This document shows positions 9,319 to 17,957 of a stretch of DNA of 39,345 nucleotides, in pieces. Both the position numbers and the translations under genes were made by a program. The notes beneath the pieces were generated by a model. It saw only the letters and a program-made list of their open reading frames with translations. It was not told the DNA's origin and did not search any database. Origin of the DNA: Betaproteobacteria bacterium (GTDB lineage: Bacteria; Pseudomonadota; Gammaproteobacteria; Burkholderiales; Burkholderiaceae_C); NCBI GenBank assembly GCA_009921265.1, contig RFYV01000027.1:1-39345 (forward strand), written 5' to 3'. Numbering within the stretch: position 1 is the stretch's first letter; every line of letters begins with the position of its first letter.

Positions 9319-10101
9319 TCACGACCAATTCGGTGGTCGTTTATCGATAAAAGCTTGTACGCCCTCTAGGGCGCTGGGGTCCATCATGTTGCAAGCCATG
9401 GTGTGCGCGGCTTGCTCGTAGGCATTGGACATACCCGATTCAAGTTGTTGATAAAACAATGCTTTGCCCATGGTCAACGCCACAGCGGGTTTTTTGAGGA
9501 TACTTTCAACCAAAGATTCAACCGCTGCGTCTAAGTCTTCGGGTTCGGCAACACGGTTCACCAGGCCTTTGATGAGTGCATTTTGTGCGGAGATGAAATC
9601 GCCAGTGACGAGCATTTCAAAAGCGGCTTTGCGAGATAAATTTCGAGACAAGGCAACGCTGGGTGTTGAACAAAACAAGCCTAATTTAATGCCGCTGACT
9701 GCAAACCTCGCCTTTGATGAGGCTACGGCTAAATCGCATTGAGCCACTAATTGACAACCTGCAGCTGTTGCGATACCTTGTATTTTTGCAATGACAGGCA
9801 CAGATAAAGTTTGCAAACTCATCATAAAACTTGCGCATTGTTTAAATAATTGTTGATAGTATTCTTGCGAGGGCTGAGTGCGCATTTCTTTGAGATCGTG
9901 ACCCGCGCAAAATGCTTTTCCTTTGGCTGCAATGATCAATACGCGCACATCATCTTGTTGCGTTAAATCTTTGATATGTTGTTGCAATGCGCTAAGCATG
10001 GCTTGACTTAATGCGTTGAATGAATCGGACTGATTGAGAGTGAGTGTGCAAACACCACGCGAGTCGTCTGAGCGAAGGACTAGATCTGCATGCGTTGTCA
10101 T
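9319..10101 (-). CDS. Crotonase-family protein, ECHDC3-like
   Basis: A 260-residue enoyl-CoA hydratase/isomerase-fold protein. The oxyanion-hole segments are GKAFCAGHDLKEM (61-73) and GIATAAGCQLVAQCDLAVAS (109-128). The latter, together with GLFCSTPSVALSRNLSRKAA, matches the ECHDC3 subgroup closely. The two glutamates used for hydration in classical crotonases are absent: their positions are Gln117 and Gly137. A simple hydratase activity is therefore doubtful, and the family's true reaction is not established to my knowledge. GGAGTC precedes the ATG. It is the last gene of a six-gene minus-strand operon next to a CoA-binding protein. Confidence 0.85.
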   Translation of the reverse strand: MTTHADLVLRSDDSRGVCTLTLNQSDSFNALSQAMLSALQQHIKDLTQQDDVRVLIIAAKGKAFCAGHDLKEMRTQPSQEYYQQLFKQCASFMMSLQTLSVPVIAKIQGIATAAGCQLVAQCDLAVASSKARFAVSGIKLGLFCSTPSVALSRNLSRKAAFEMLVTGDFISAQNALIKGLVNRVAEPEDLDAAVESLVESILKKPAVALTMGKALFYQQLESGMSNAYEQAAHTMACNMMDPSALEGVQAFIDKRPPNWS

Positions 10102-10130
10102 AAAAGACTCCTGTGGATGATAGGTTTGAA

Positions 10131-10547
10131 TCAGTGATTGGTCTCAAGGCGCTGATGTTCAATTTTGATGCATCGATTCATGATAGACGTCATCTTGTAT
10201 TCTTCTGCGAGTTGGCCAGCTTGAATATTTTCAATACCCAGTTGTTGCCACAAACATTTTGCTTTGATTTGAAAGCTTGATTGTGCAATGGGTAAAACAT
10301 CGGATGTGGGCCTGAATACATTGACGATATCAATGGCAAAAGGAATATCTTCAAGTCTTGCGTAGCAGGTTTGGCCTAATATTTTTTCTGCGCTGTTGGC
10401 GTAACGTGGATTAACTGGAACGATGGTGAAACCCTTGGATTGCATATACTGCGATGTTGTAAAACTGGGTTTTGTGTGGTCCGCAGAAATACCAACCACC
10501 GCAATTATTTTGCTGGTTTTTAAAATATGATGTAAATCCGATGACAT
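10131..10547 (-). CDS. CoA-binding domain protein (YccU-like)
   Basis: A single-domain 138-residue Rossmann-like protein. The N-terminus KIIAVVGISADHTKPS followed by QYMQSKGFTIVPVNPRY is the usual start of the succinyl-CoA-ligase-like CoA-binding domain family (YccU). Other hallmarks are IDIVNVFRPTSDVLPIAQ and KCLWQQLGIENIQAG. The biochemical role of stand-alone members is not settled; CoA binding is presumed from the fold. It sits 7 bases after the HIBADH-like gene and 29 bases before the crotonase gene, suggesting a CoA-dependent step within this operon. Confidence 0.88.
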   Translation of the reverse strand: MSSDLHHILKTSKIIAVVGISADHTKPSFTTSQYMQSKGFTIVPVNPRYANSAEKILGQTCYARLEDIPFAIDIVNVFRPTSDVLPIAQSSFQIKAKCLWQQLGIENIQAGQLAEEYKMTSIMNRCIKIEHQRLETNH

Positions 10548-10554
10548 TGATGAT

Positions 10555-11433
10555 TCAAATCGTTAATCTGCGAATTTGCTCAATGATGGCTGCGTTGTCC
10601 AAATCGCCATGTCCTCTGGCTACCAAATCTTGAAGTAATTTTGCATGAATACTCGATAAAGGTAAATTTTGCCCTTGTTCTTGCGCCATGTCTATCATGA
10701 GTTCTACGTCCTTGAGGTGTTGTCGAACACGTGACTGGGGTTTGAACTCTTGATCGACCATTTTTTGACCTTTGGCAACTGCGGCTTGCGATTGCGCAGG
10801 AGACGCCAGAACTAAGTCTAAAAAATCCTGAGGCTGAATACCAAGCTTTTGTGCAAATACCATTCCTTCAGCCAATGCAGCGCGATTAAGTCCTAATACT
10901 AAATTGGTTGCGAGCTTGGCTTTTGCACCCATGCCCGTGGGCCCCACATGAATGCGATTTTGCGAGATGGCGTCTAGGAGCGAAGCGTGTTGTTCAATGA
11001 CTTGTAAGGAGCCGCCCATCATCATCGTGGCCAGTCCGTTGGCGATTTGCTGGCTTGATCCAGACAAAGGCGCTTCAATCAATTTCATGCCCACCTTTTG
11101 TAGTTGCTGAGCGACTTGAATTAATGTGCGTGCGTCTCCAGTTGAGCAGTCGATCAAGACAAGCGGTTTTGTATCTTTAAAAAAATCAATCAATTGATTT
11201 GCAATTTTTTGAACATCATTGGAATTAAATACACACAAAATTAAAATCTGTGTTTTTTGAGCCAATGCCATTAAATTTTCAGCGACTTCAAATTGAAGAT
11301 TTTTAAATGCATCTGAGGCTGCTTTGGAAGTATCAAATCCTAGCAATGAAATTTGTGCGCATTGGAGTCGCTTGGCAATCGCTTGACCCACAAGGCCTAA
11401 ACCAACAATTCCAACTGTTTGATGGTGTTGCAT
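10555..11433 (-). CDS. NAD(P)-dependent beta-hydroxyacid dehydrogenase (HIBADH-like)
   Basis: A 292-residue member of the 3-hydroxyisobutyrate dehydrogenase superfamily. The Rossmann motif is GIVGLGLVGQAIAKRL (8-23), the substrate loop EAPLSGSSQQIANG (120-133), and the catalytic lysine Lys173 lies in GAKAKLATNLVLGLNRAALAEG. The substrate loop is nearer the canonical APVSGG form than in the other family member at 6045-6998, so the two probably act on different hydroxy acids. It is two bases downstream of an SDR gene in the same operon, giving two consecutive NAD(P)-dependent enzymes that may act in succession. Confidence 0.85.
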   Translation of the reverse strand: MQHHQTVGIVGLGLVGQAIAKRLQCAQISLLGFDTSKAASDAFKNLQFEVAENLMALAQKTQILILCVFNSNDVQKIANQLIDFFKDTKPLVLIDCSTGDARTLIQVAQQLQKVGMKLIEAPLSGSSQQIANGLATMMMGGSLQVIEQHASLLDAISQNRIHVGPTGMGAKAKLATNLVLGLNRAALAEGMVFAQKLGIQPQDFLDLVLASPAQSQAAVAKGQKMVDQEFKPQSRVRQHLKDVELMIDMAQEQGQNLPLSSIHAKLLQDLVARGHGDLDNAAIIEQIRRLTI

Positions 11434-11435
11434 GT

Positions 11436-12149
11436 TTATGCCAAAGAAGAGCCACCACAGATCTCAATGTTTTGACCTGTAATCGCGGGTGCGTTTAATA
11501 AAAATTCAATCAATTGAGCCACTTCTTGTGGATCAATGTAGCGACCGATGGGCGGCAGTCGTGGAGGCTCTCCATCTCGACGTGCGTCCATTAGCATGGG
11601 TGTATCGGTGGCGGCAGGGGACACGGCGTTCACCGTGATTGCGTGTGGTGCCATCTCACTGGCCCAACTGCGTGCCAATGAGGCTAGTGCTGCTTTGGTG
11701 GCTGCGTATTGACTGCGACCTGCAACACCTCTCCAAACACGACTACTGATCAACACAACACGACCTTGCTTGGCTACTTTCATTTGCTCGATGAGTTGAT
11801 TGCCGATTTGAATGCAAGATTGCACGTGTGCCTGCCACATATCCGTTCCATCTTTGAGATTGAGTGAGCCAATATGTCCTGTTCTCAAAAAGCCAGCTGC
11901 ATGAATCCAAGCCATGGGTGTTTCAAGTTTTAGCAACGGTTTGATGAGTGAGTCTACTTCTGGTTCATTTAATAGATCAATTAAATGATGGGTGTATTGA
12001 TTCGATTCAATGGCGCCTGTTTGTACATCAAGCCCCCAAACACGCCAGCCTTTTTTAATCAACAAATGAGTTGTTGCCAAGCCTATACCTGAGCTTGCAC
12101 CAGTGATGAGAGCAAGAGGGGAGTGTGACGTTGACATTGAAAACATCAA
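11436..12149 (-). CDS. Short-chain dehydrogenase/reductase
   Basis: A 237-residue classical SDR. The cofactor motif TGASSGIGL is at about residues 16-24. The catalytic Ser is in VVLISSRVWRG and the Tyr-x3-Lys is in QYAATKAALASLARSW. The segment HAITVNAVSPAATDTPM is the usual C-terminal region after the active site. The ATG at 12149 overlaps the stop of the upstream Bug gene by four bases. An internal Met at residue 5 is an alternative start. Substrate is unknown. Coupling to a solute receptor and a HIBADH-like enzyme suggests oxidation of an imported hydroxy compound. Confidence 0.87.
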   Translation of the reverse strand: MMFSMSTSHSPLALITGASSGIGLATTHLLIKKGWRVWGLDVQTGAIESNQYTHHLIDLLNEPEVDSLIKPLLKLETPMAWIHAAGFLRTGHIGSLNLKDGTDMWQAHVQSCIQIGNQLIEQMKVAKQGRVVLISSRVWRGVAGRSQYAATKAALASLARSWASEMAPHAITVNAVSPAATDTPMLMDARRDGEPPRLPPIGRYIDPQEVAQLIEFLLNAPAITGQNIEICGGSSLA

Positions 12150-13117
12150 TCCAATGTAATCTTTTTTTCAGAAATGATTTTGGCTGAGAGTGCGATGTCG
12201 TTGTCTTGAAACTTAGTGAACTCTGCAACGCTGCCGCCCCCTGGAACCAAACCATCGCTTAACAATTGTTCGCGCATAGGACCTGCCAATTCTTTGTTGA
12301 CGGCTATATTGAGTTTTTGAATCAAAGCGGGCGCCACTTTTCCAGGTGCCCATAAACCATACCAGCTTGCGCACTCAAAACCTGAGAGTGTTTCTGAAGC
12401 GGTGGGTACATCTGGCAAATTGCTTAAACGGTTATTTGAAGTAACAGCCACGACTTTGAGTTGTCCGTTTTTATGAAACTGAATAGAGCCCAATACGGGG
12501 TCGATAAAGCCTTGAATTTGACCGCCGATGAGATCTTGAAATGCGGGGGCCGTTCCTTTATAGGGAATGACCGTTAGGTTAATGCCTGCTGCTTGCTCTA
12601 AACGTACAGTGCATAAGTGTCCTGCTGAACCAATCGAGCCTACAGCAAAATTTAATTGTTGCGAGTGATTTTTAGCAGATGCAATCAAAGTTTTGAGATC
12701 TGTAACGCCAACTTTGTTGCTGATGGCAATAGATAGTGGAGCAATGGCGATGAGGCTGATCGGTGCAAAATCAGTTTGTACTTTATAAGGTACTGATTTC
12801 ATAGTTAAAGGTGCAGATATAAAAGTACTGGCATTGAACAAAAGCGTATAGCCATCCGCTACAGATTTGGCAACAGTATCGGCGCCGATGGTTCCATTGC
12901 CACCTGGCTTGTTTTCAATGATAAATGTTTGACCAAGCTGATCGCTTAATCGTAGAGCCAGCATGCGACCCACTTTATCGAGGGTTCCCCCCGGTGGAAA
13001 TGGAATGATGACGCGCACAGTACGCTCGGGATAGCTACTAACAGATTGTGACCAAACAGGTGTTGCACAAAATAAATAAATAAAAGAAAAAAAAGTAAAT
13101 GCAAATGATTTCTTCAT
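12146..13117 (-). CDS. Bug/TctC-family periplasmic solute-binding receptor
   Basis: A 323-residue receptor with a clear Sec signal peptide (MKKSFAFTFFSFIYLFCATP, cleavage near WSQ). The mature protein has RVIIPFPPGGTLDKVGRML with the canonical PGG-x-D ligand loop, ENKPGGNGTIGADTV and VIPYKGTAPAFQDLIGG. GAGGAGA lies just upstream of the ATG. It is the second gene of the asparaginase-led operon and overlaps the SDR start by four bases, so receptor and catabolic enzymes are co-expressed. TctA/TctB are absent. Near the RWPT position of the right-hand receptors it has NRLSNLPDVPT, the ordinary family form. Confidence 0.93.
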   Translation of the reverse strand: MKKSFAFTFFSFIYLFCATPVWSQSVSSYPERTVRVIIPFPPGGTLDKVGRMLALRLSDQLGQTFIIENKPGGNGTIGADTVAKSVADGYTLLFNASTFISAPLTMKSVPYKVQTDFAPISLIAIAPLSIAISNKVGVTDLKTLIASAKNHSQQLNFAVGSIGSAGHLCTVRLEQAAGINLTVIPYKGTAPAFQDLIGGQIQGFIDPVLGSIQFHKNGQLKVVAVTSNNRLSNLPDVPTASETLSGFECASWYGLWAPGKVAPALIQKLNIAVNKELAGPMREQLLSDGLVPGGGSVAEFTKFQDNDIALSAKIISEKKITLD

Positions 13118-13137
13118 CGCTGTCTCCTCGTTATTGA

Positions 13138-14148
13138 TTAATACTCGTCGAAAATTTGTTGTATATGTTGGGGGTCGTTCGTCACGGTAAGGGCCATGCC
13201 CAATAAAATCCTAGCCTTTTGAGGTGTTAAATTATCTGCTCTTAAAAAACCTCGGTCACGGTTTTTGGCGGGGCCAAATGCGCGACCTGACCCGCCTCTG
13301 GAGGAGAGCACAACAATCACACCTTGATCAACAGCTAGTTTCATGGCGTCGGACTCTTTGGGTGACAAAAGACCTGGTACATAGGCGGCACCCACAATGC
13401 CTTTGGCACCCGCTGCTACAAATGCTCGAACCGCCGTTCCGTCACTGTCTGCGTATGAGTAGGCGATATCAATGCGAGGCAGTTGTTCAAGCTTGCGAAT
13501 ATCAAAAGGTGTGTTGGGTGCGCGCTTGCGAATTGGTTGGCGATAAAAAAATACGCCATCACCATCTGCATGTCCCAAGGCGCCAAAATCAATGGTTCTA
13601 AATGTTTGTAGTCGTCCAGTGGATGTTTTAGTCACTTCACGCGCTGCGTTGATTTCATCGTTTAAACAAACCAACACGCCCATACCTTTGGATTGCGGAC
13701 ACGCTGCAACGCGAACTGCATTAAAAATATTTAAGCCCGCATCGGTTGATAACGCACTCGCGGGTCTTTGTGCGCCCGTGATCACAACAGGTATATCAAC
13801 TTTGAGTGCAAGGTTGAGTGCATAAGAGGTTTCTTCAATGGTCGCAGTGCCATGCAAAATCACGACGCCAGTCAAATCAGGATTTTCGTGTGTGAGTTGT
13901 TCGATCGTGATGACTAATTTTTTCCATTGCTCAAAACCCAATGCGGTGGAGGGTAGTGTGTCGAAGTTGACGACAATGATGTCGGCAACGGTTTGGGATT
14001 GTGGAAATTTATCGAGCACTTGCTGAGCAGTCATTCGATTACCGCTGGTGGTGTATTCGTACATATCGAGTTCGCCCACATGACTCAGAGAGGTGATGGT
14101 GCCGCCTGTGCTGATGAGGGCTACTTTGGGTTTGCGGTTGGAAGTCAT
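13138..14148 (-). CDS. Asparaginase-family protein with altered Thr-Asp motif
   Basis: A 336-residue protein of the type I/II L-asparaginase fold. The first catalytic Thr is Thr17 in ISTGGTITS. The second motif is ILHGTATIEETSYAL: Thr101 is kept but the Asp that normally follows (HGTDT) is Ala102. Lys174 in REVTKTSTG matches the third catalytic residue, and ITGAQRPASALSTDAG is also conserved. I recall HGTAT variants in other proteobacterial homologues, where the substrate is uncertain. The start at 14148 is chosen from family alignment; an upstream ATG at 14205 would add 19 unlikely residues. There is no signal peptide. It heads the six-gene minus-strand operon and may hydrolyse an amide or lactam-like substrate. 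Confidence 0.82.
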   Translation of the reverse strand: MTSNRKPKVALISTGGTITSLSHVGELDMYEYTTSGNRMTAQQVLDKFPQSQTVADIIVVNFDTLPSTALGFEQWKKLVITIEQLTHENPDLTGVVILHGTATIEETSYALNLALKVDIPVVITGAQRPASALSTDAGLNIFNAVRVAACPQSKGMGVLVCLNDEINAAREVTKTSTGRLQTFRTIDFGALGHADGDGVFFYRQPIRKRAPNTPFDIRKLEQLPRIDIAYSYADSDGTAVRAFVAAGAKGIVGAAYVPGLLSPKESDAMKLAVDQGVIVVLSSRGGSGRAFGPAKNRDRGFLRADNLTPQKARILLGMALTVTNDPQHIQQIFDEY

Positions 14149-14214
14149 GGGTATGTCAGAATAGAGTGAGGTCTCGGGCCATTTTAGGGGTATAAAAATA
14201 ATCAAAGGACTGGC

Positions 14215-14862
14215 ATGCGATTTTTATTAACGGGCTTTGAACCCTTTGGTGGGGGCATCAAAAATTCATCGTGGGAGGTGGCCGATTATTTCAACCACCA
14301 CCAGCTCAAGGATATTGAAATTGATGTCGTGTGTTTGCCTTGTGTATTTAAGCAATCTTTGAACGTTTTAGCCCAATCGACCAATCAGCTTGTCTATGAC
14401 GCCGTCATTGCTTTGGGTCAAGCCGATACTCGCCACGTTATATCGATTGAGCGTATCGCGATTAACGTAGACGACGCGCGCATTGCGGATAACCAAGGCA
14501 ATCAACCCATCGACGAGGCTATTATTCTTGATGGCCCTGATGCATATTTCAGTACCTTGCCAATTAAATACTTGGCTTCGGATTTGTACGAAAAAGGTAT
14601 TGCGGTTGAGATTTCACAAACGGCAGGCACTTTTGTTTGTAATCATATTTTTTATTTTTTACAACACATACTTTATAAAACTGGCATACCGAGCGGCTTT
14701 GTTCACTTGCCCGCTTTGCCCAATGAGAGTCAGCCTCATGGCAACGCAGTGATGTCGTTAGAAGATATGACTCAAGGAATCACTGCATTGATTCTTTCAT
14801 TGAAAGAACACATCCTCACACAATCCTCAGATAAAAAATGGAGCGCAGGCGCCATCGATTGA
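14215..14862 (+). CDS. pcp: Pyrrolidone-carboxylate peptidase (pyroglutamyl peptidase I)
   Basis: The 215-residue length equals the family norm. It begins MRFLLTGFEPFGG, the Pcp signature. The catalytic triad is visible as Glu79 (HVISIERIAIN), Cys142 (GTFVCNHIFY) and His164 (GFVHLPALPNE). The enzyme removes N-terminal pyroglutamate from peptides in the cytosol. AAAGGA precedes the ATG. It diverges from the asparaginase-like gene across 66 bases and is followed 7 bases later by a CoA-transferase. The company of an amidase-fold protein on one side and CoA activation on the other may be functional rather than peptide housekeeping, but that is inference. Confidence 0.93.
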   Translation: MRFLLTGFEPFGGGIKNSSWEVADYFNHHQLKDIEIDVVCLPCVFKQSLNVLAQSTNQLVYDAVIALGQADTRHVISIERIAINVDDARIADNQGNQPIDEAIILDGPDAYFSTLPIKYLASDLYEKGIAVEISQTAGTFVCNHIFYFLQHILYKTGIPSGFVHLPALPNESQPHGNAVMSLEDMTQGITALILSLKEHILTQSSDKKWSAGAID

Positions 14863-14869
14863 TAAGAAC

Positions 14870-16054
14870 ATGACTAAAAAATTACCGTACGAAGGCATTC
14901 GTGTCGTTGAATTCACGCATATGGTGATGGGGCCTACCTGTGGCATGACCCTGGCCGATTTGGGTGCTGAAGTAATCAAAGTAGAGCCCATTGGAAAAGG
15001 GCGCAAGGGAGACTCGACGCGTCATCTCGTGGGTTCGGGTGCTGGTTTTTTTCCATTATTCAATCGTAATAAAAAAAGCTTGGCTTTGGACTTGGAATCA
15101 AAGCAAGGAAAAGAGGCTGTGTTGCGATTGATTGCAACCGCCGATGTGGTGACTGAAAACTTTAAGCCAGGAACGATGAAAAAATTAGGTTTGAATTACG
15201 AGTCACTCAAACCTTCAAATTCTCGATTAATTTATGTGAGCCACAAAGGTTTTTTGCCTGGACCTTATGAACATCGAACCGCGCTTGACGAAGTGGTCCA
15301 AATGATGGGAGGCTTGGCTTATATGACGGGCCGCCCTGGAGACCCTTTGCGAGCGGGCACCAGTGTTAACGACATCATGGGCGGTTTGTTTGGGGCAATG
15401 GGCGTGATGGCTGCGTTAGCCGACCGAGAAAAAACCGGTTTGGGTCAAGAAATACAAAGTGCATTATTTGAAAACAATGTCTTTTTGGTTGCGCAACATA
15501 TGATGCAATACGCAGTGACTGGAAAAGCGGCAGCGCCAATGCCAGCTCGCATCTCCGCTTGGGGTGTTTACGATGTATTTGAAGTGAAAAACAATGAGCA
15601 AATATTTTTAGCGGTTGTCACTGATACAGCTTGGGAAATTTTTTGTCGTGTGTTTAGCCTCACGGATTTAAAAGCCGATGCGCGTTTACAAACTAACAAC
15701 GATCGTGTCATGCAACGCGATTGGATGATGCCCGTGTTGCGTGAAAAAATGTCACACTTCACTGCCAAAGAGTTAGCCGACCGGTTTGAAGACAATGGAT
15801 TGCCGTTTGCACCTATTACGCAGCCGCATGCTTTATTGGACGATTCGCACTTGTTACAAAATGGCAGCCTTGCATCGATTGAATTGCCCGATGGACGCGC
15901 TGCGAAAACCGTATTGCTGCCGTTGATGATGGACGGTGAACGATTGGGCGTTCGAACATCGGCACCGCACTTGGGTGAGCACAATGATGACTTACTCAAA
16001 GAGTTGGGGTATTCTTCAGCGCAAATACAAGAGTTAAGTTTGAAAAAAAATTAA
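14870..16054 (+). CDS. CaiB/BaiF (class III) CoA-transferase
   Basis: A 394-residue class-III CoA-transferase that would move CoA between carboxylic acids through an aspartyl-CoA mixed anhydride. The N-terminus GIRVVEFTHMVMGPTCGM, the CoA-binding LADLGAEVIKVEP, FNRNKKSLALDL and the catalytic Asp168 in TSVNDIMGGLFGAMG are all present. Length is normal. It follows pcp by 7 bases and is convergent with the VOC gene 7 bases downstream. It is one of two class-III enzymes in the window; the other is at 33535-34743 and the two are clearly different subfamilies. Acid specificity is not predictable. Confidence 0.92.
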   Translation: MTKKLPYEGIRVVEFTHMVMGPTCGMTLADLGAEVIKVEPIGKGRKGDSTRHLVGSGAGFFPLFNRNKKSLALDLESKQGKEAVLRLIATADVVTENFKPGTMKKLGLNYESLKPSNSRLIYVSHKGFLPGPYEHRTALDEVVQMMGGLAYMTGRPGDPLRAGTSVNDIMGGLFGAMGVMAALADREKTGLGQEIQSALFENNVFLVAQHMMQYAVTGKAAAPMPARISAWGVYDVFEVKNNEQIFLAVVTDTAWEIFCRVFSLTDLKADARLQTNNDRVMQRDWMMPVLREKMSHFTAKELADRFEDNGLPFAPITQPHALLDDSHLLQNGSLASIELPDGRAAKTVLLPLMMDGERLGVRTSAPHLGEHNDDLLKELGYSSAQIQELSLKKN

Positions 16055-16061
16055 ACCCGTG

Positions 16062-16445
16062 TTAGCTTGGCATTTGTTCTTTGGGATCAAAATCAACTTC
16101 AACTCGCGCACCATTTGGGTCGAAGAAAAAAACCTGCCAAATATTGGATTCAACTTGTTGTCGGTGTTGGTATTGAATGCCGAGTCGATTGAGGTGATCG
16201 ACGAATGCAGGTAAGTCGTGTCCTGTAAAAGCCATGTGATCAATGACACCTGTTTTTAAATCCGAGACGGGTTTGCCAGCCACGATATGCAAAATAGGAT
16301 GATTGTCAACATACATCCAAGCGCCAGGAAAACCAAGGTCGGGTCGAAAGCCTGTGGTTAAACCCAAAACCTTTTGGTAAAAGCCAACGGTCGATTCCAA
16401 ATCGTTGCATAAAACGGTAAAGTGATTCATGCCTGAAATTCGCAT
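16062..16445 (-). CDS. VOC-family (glyoxalase/extradiol dioxygenase fold) protein
   Basis: A 127-residue protein from an ATG at 16445 with AAAGGG five bases upstream. The frame is open further upstream to 16637, but the extra 64 residues have no family character. The metal-fold blocks are MNHFTVLCNDLESTVGFYQKVLGL, DHMAFTGHDLPAFVDHLNRLGI and QVFFFDPNGARVEVDFDP. Candidate ligands are His in MNHFTV, His in IDHMAF and Glu in RVEVDF, as in metal-binding VOC enzymes. Members include glyoxalase I, dioxygenases and fosfomycin resistance proteins; this one is probably a catabolic lyase, epimerase or dioxygenase. It diverges from the aldehyde dehydrogenase over 75 bases. Confidence 0.85.
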   Translation of the reverse strand: MRISGMNHFTVLCNDLESTVGFYQKVLGLTTGFRPDLGFPGAWMYVDNHPILHIVAGKPVSDLKTGVIDHMAFTGHDLPAFVDHLNRLGIQYQHRQQVESNIWQVFFFDPNGARVEVDFDPKEQMPS

Positions 16446-16520
16446 ATCAACCCTTTGATGAATGAATGTTCTGATTGTCCCATATACTGGCAAATTCTCA
16501 TCTTTATCGAGTGAACAACC

Positions 16521-17957
16521 ATGACATACCAAAACACCCAACTTCTGATTGATGGCAAATGGTGCGACGCTGCCAATGGTAAAACCTTGGCTGTACACAA
16601 CCCTGCAACGGGTCAAGAAATTGGCCGTGTGGCCCATGCAGCAATTGCCGACTTAGACCGTGCATTGGAAGCGGCTCAAAAAGGTTTTGAAGTCTGGCGC
16701 AAAACACCCGTGGTTGAGCGTGGAAAAATTATGCGTCAAGCCGTTTCATTGCTTCGTGAACGCACACCACAAATCGCCGCATTAATGACGCAAGAACAAG
16801 GCAAGCCATTGGCCGAAGCCAAAGGCGAAATTGGTATGGCAACCGAAGTGATCGAGTGGTTTGCAGAAGAGGCGCGTCGTGTGTATGGACGCGTGGTTCC
16901 TTCCCGCAATTTGTTGTCGCAACAATTGGTACTCAAAGATCCTGTGGGCCCAGTAGCTGCATTTACACCTTGGAACTTTCCGATTAATCAAATTGTTCGC
17001 AAGATGTCGGCTGCATTGGCAACGGGTTGTTCCATTATTGTGAAGGCGCCAGAAGAAACGCCTGCTTCTCCTGCAGAGTTGTTGCGTGCATTTGTAGATG
17101 CAGGTGTACCCCCTGGTGTTATTGGTTTGGTTTATGGTAATCCTGCAGAAATTTCAAATTATTTAATTCCGCATCCCATTATTAGAAAAATTACTTTTAC
17201 AGGTTCAACACCTGTTGGCAAACAACTCGCAGCGATGGCGGGTCAACACATGAAGCGAGCCACCATGGAATTGGGTGGACACGCACCCGTGATTGTTGCT
17301 GAAGACGCGGATGTAGAGATGGCTGCAAAAGCCGCAGGTGCTGCGAAGTTTCGCAATGCAGGTCAAGTATGTATTTCACCCACTCGATTTTTGGTGCATG
17401 AAAGTTTGCGCGATGCCTTTGCAAAAGCAATGGTTGCACAAGCTGAATCACTTAAAGTGGGTAACGGCATGGATGACGGCATCACCATGGGGCCATTGGC
17501 TAATTCACGTCGTTTAACAGCGATGGCTGAATTCACAGCCGATGCCATTAAGCACGGTGCATCAGTTGCCACAGGGGGCGAGCGCATCGGTAGCAGTGGC
17601 AATTTCTTCGCGCCGACCGTGTTGCTCGATGTGTCGTTGCAATCCAAAGTTTTTAATGAAGAACCGTTTGGACCAATGGCAGCGATTCGCACATTCAAAA
17701 CCTTGGATGAGGCGATCGATGAATCAAATCGTTTGCCATTTGGTTTGGCCAGTTATGCATTCACACGCTCACTCAAAAACGCACATCAGTTATCACAAAA
17801 TTTACAAGTTGGAATGTTGTGGATCAATCAGCCTGCCGTGGCTTGGCCAGAAATGCCGTTCGGTGGCGTCAAAGATTCGGGCTATGGATCAGAAGGCGGC
17901 TCGGAAGCGCTTGAGGCGTATATCAACACCAAATCAGTTGCCATCATGTGCAATTAA
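16521..17957 (+). CDS. NAD(P)-dependent aldehyde dehydrogenase (succinate-semialdehyde dehydrogenase-like)
   Basis: A full-length 478-residue aldehyde dehydrogenase. Catalytic residues are Asn152 (TPWNFPINQ), Lys175, Glu250 ([11 protein letters not shown]) and nucleophile Cys284 ([12 protein letters not shown]). The pattern of CISPTR, the PWNFP block and the C-terminal [16 protein letters not shown] fit the GabD/SSADH-like branch. It would oxidise a semialdehyde or other aldehyde to the acid in the cytosol. The gene is monocistronic in appearance. Its stop TAA overlaps the stop of the convergent aldo/keto reductase within a shared TTAA. Exact substrate is inferred only from the subfamily. Confidence 0.93.
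   Translation: MTYQNTQLLIDGKWCDAANGKTLAVHNPATGQEIGRVAHAAIADLDRALEAAQKGFEVWRKTPVVERGKIMRQAVSLLRERTPQIAALMTQEQGKPLAEAKGEIGMATEVIEWFAEEARRVYGRVVPSRNLLSQQLVLKDPVGPVAAFTPWNFPINQIVRKMSAALATGCSIIVKAPEETPASPAELLRAFVDAGVPPGVIGLVYGNPAEISNYLIPHPIIRKITFTGSTPVGKQLAAMAGQHMKRATMELGGHAPVIVAEDADVEMAAKAAGAAKFRNAGQVCISPTRFLVHESLRDAFAKAMVAQAESLKVGNGMDDGITMGPLANSRRLTAMAEFTADAIKHGASVATGGERIGSSGNFFAPTVLLDVSLQSKVFNEEPFGPMAAIRTFKTLDEAIDESNRLPFGLASYAFTRSLKNAHQLSQNLQVGMLWINQPAVAWPEMPFGGVKDSGYGSEGGSEALEAYINTKSVAIMCN

Noticed and set aside
9319-9321. Possible frameshift or fusion between the convergent 6-PGDH and crotonase genes
   Set aside because: Both proteins have complete, normal C-termini; the genes simply abut tail to tail.
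13224-13601. Plus-strand open frame of 125 codons opposite the asparaginase-like gene
   Set aside because: It is fully antisense to a conserved enzyme and its translation, rich in Arg, Leu and Trp, is typical of a reverse-frame artefact.
16446-16637. N-terminal extension of the VOC protein
   Set aside because: The frame is open, but the extra 64 residues overlap the divergent aldehyde dehydrogenase start and show no family similarity; an ATG with a good ribosome-binding site exists at 16445.
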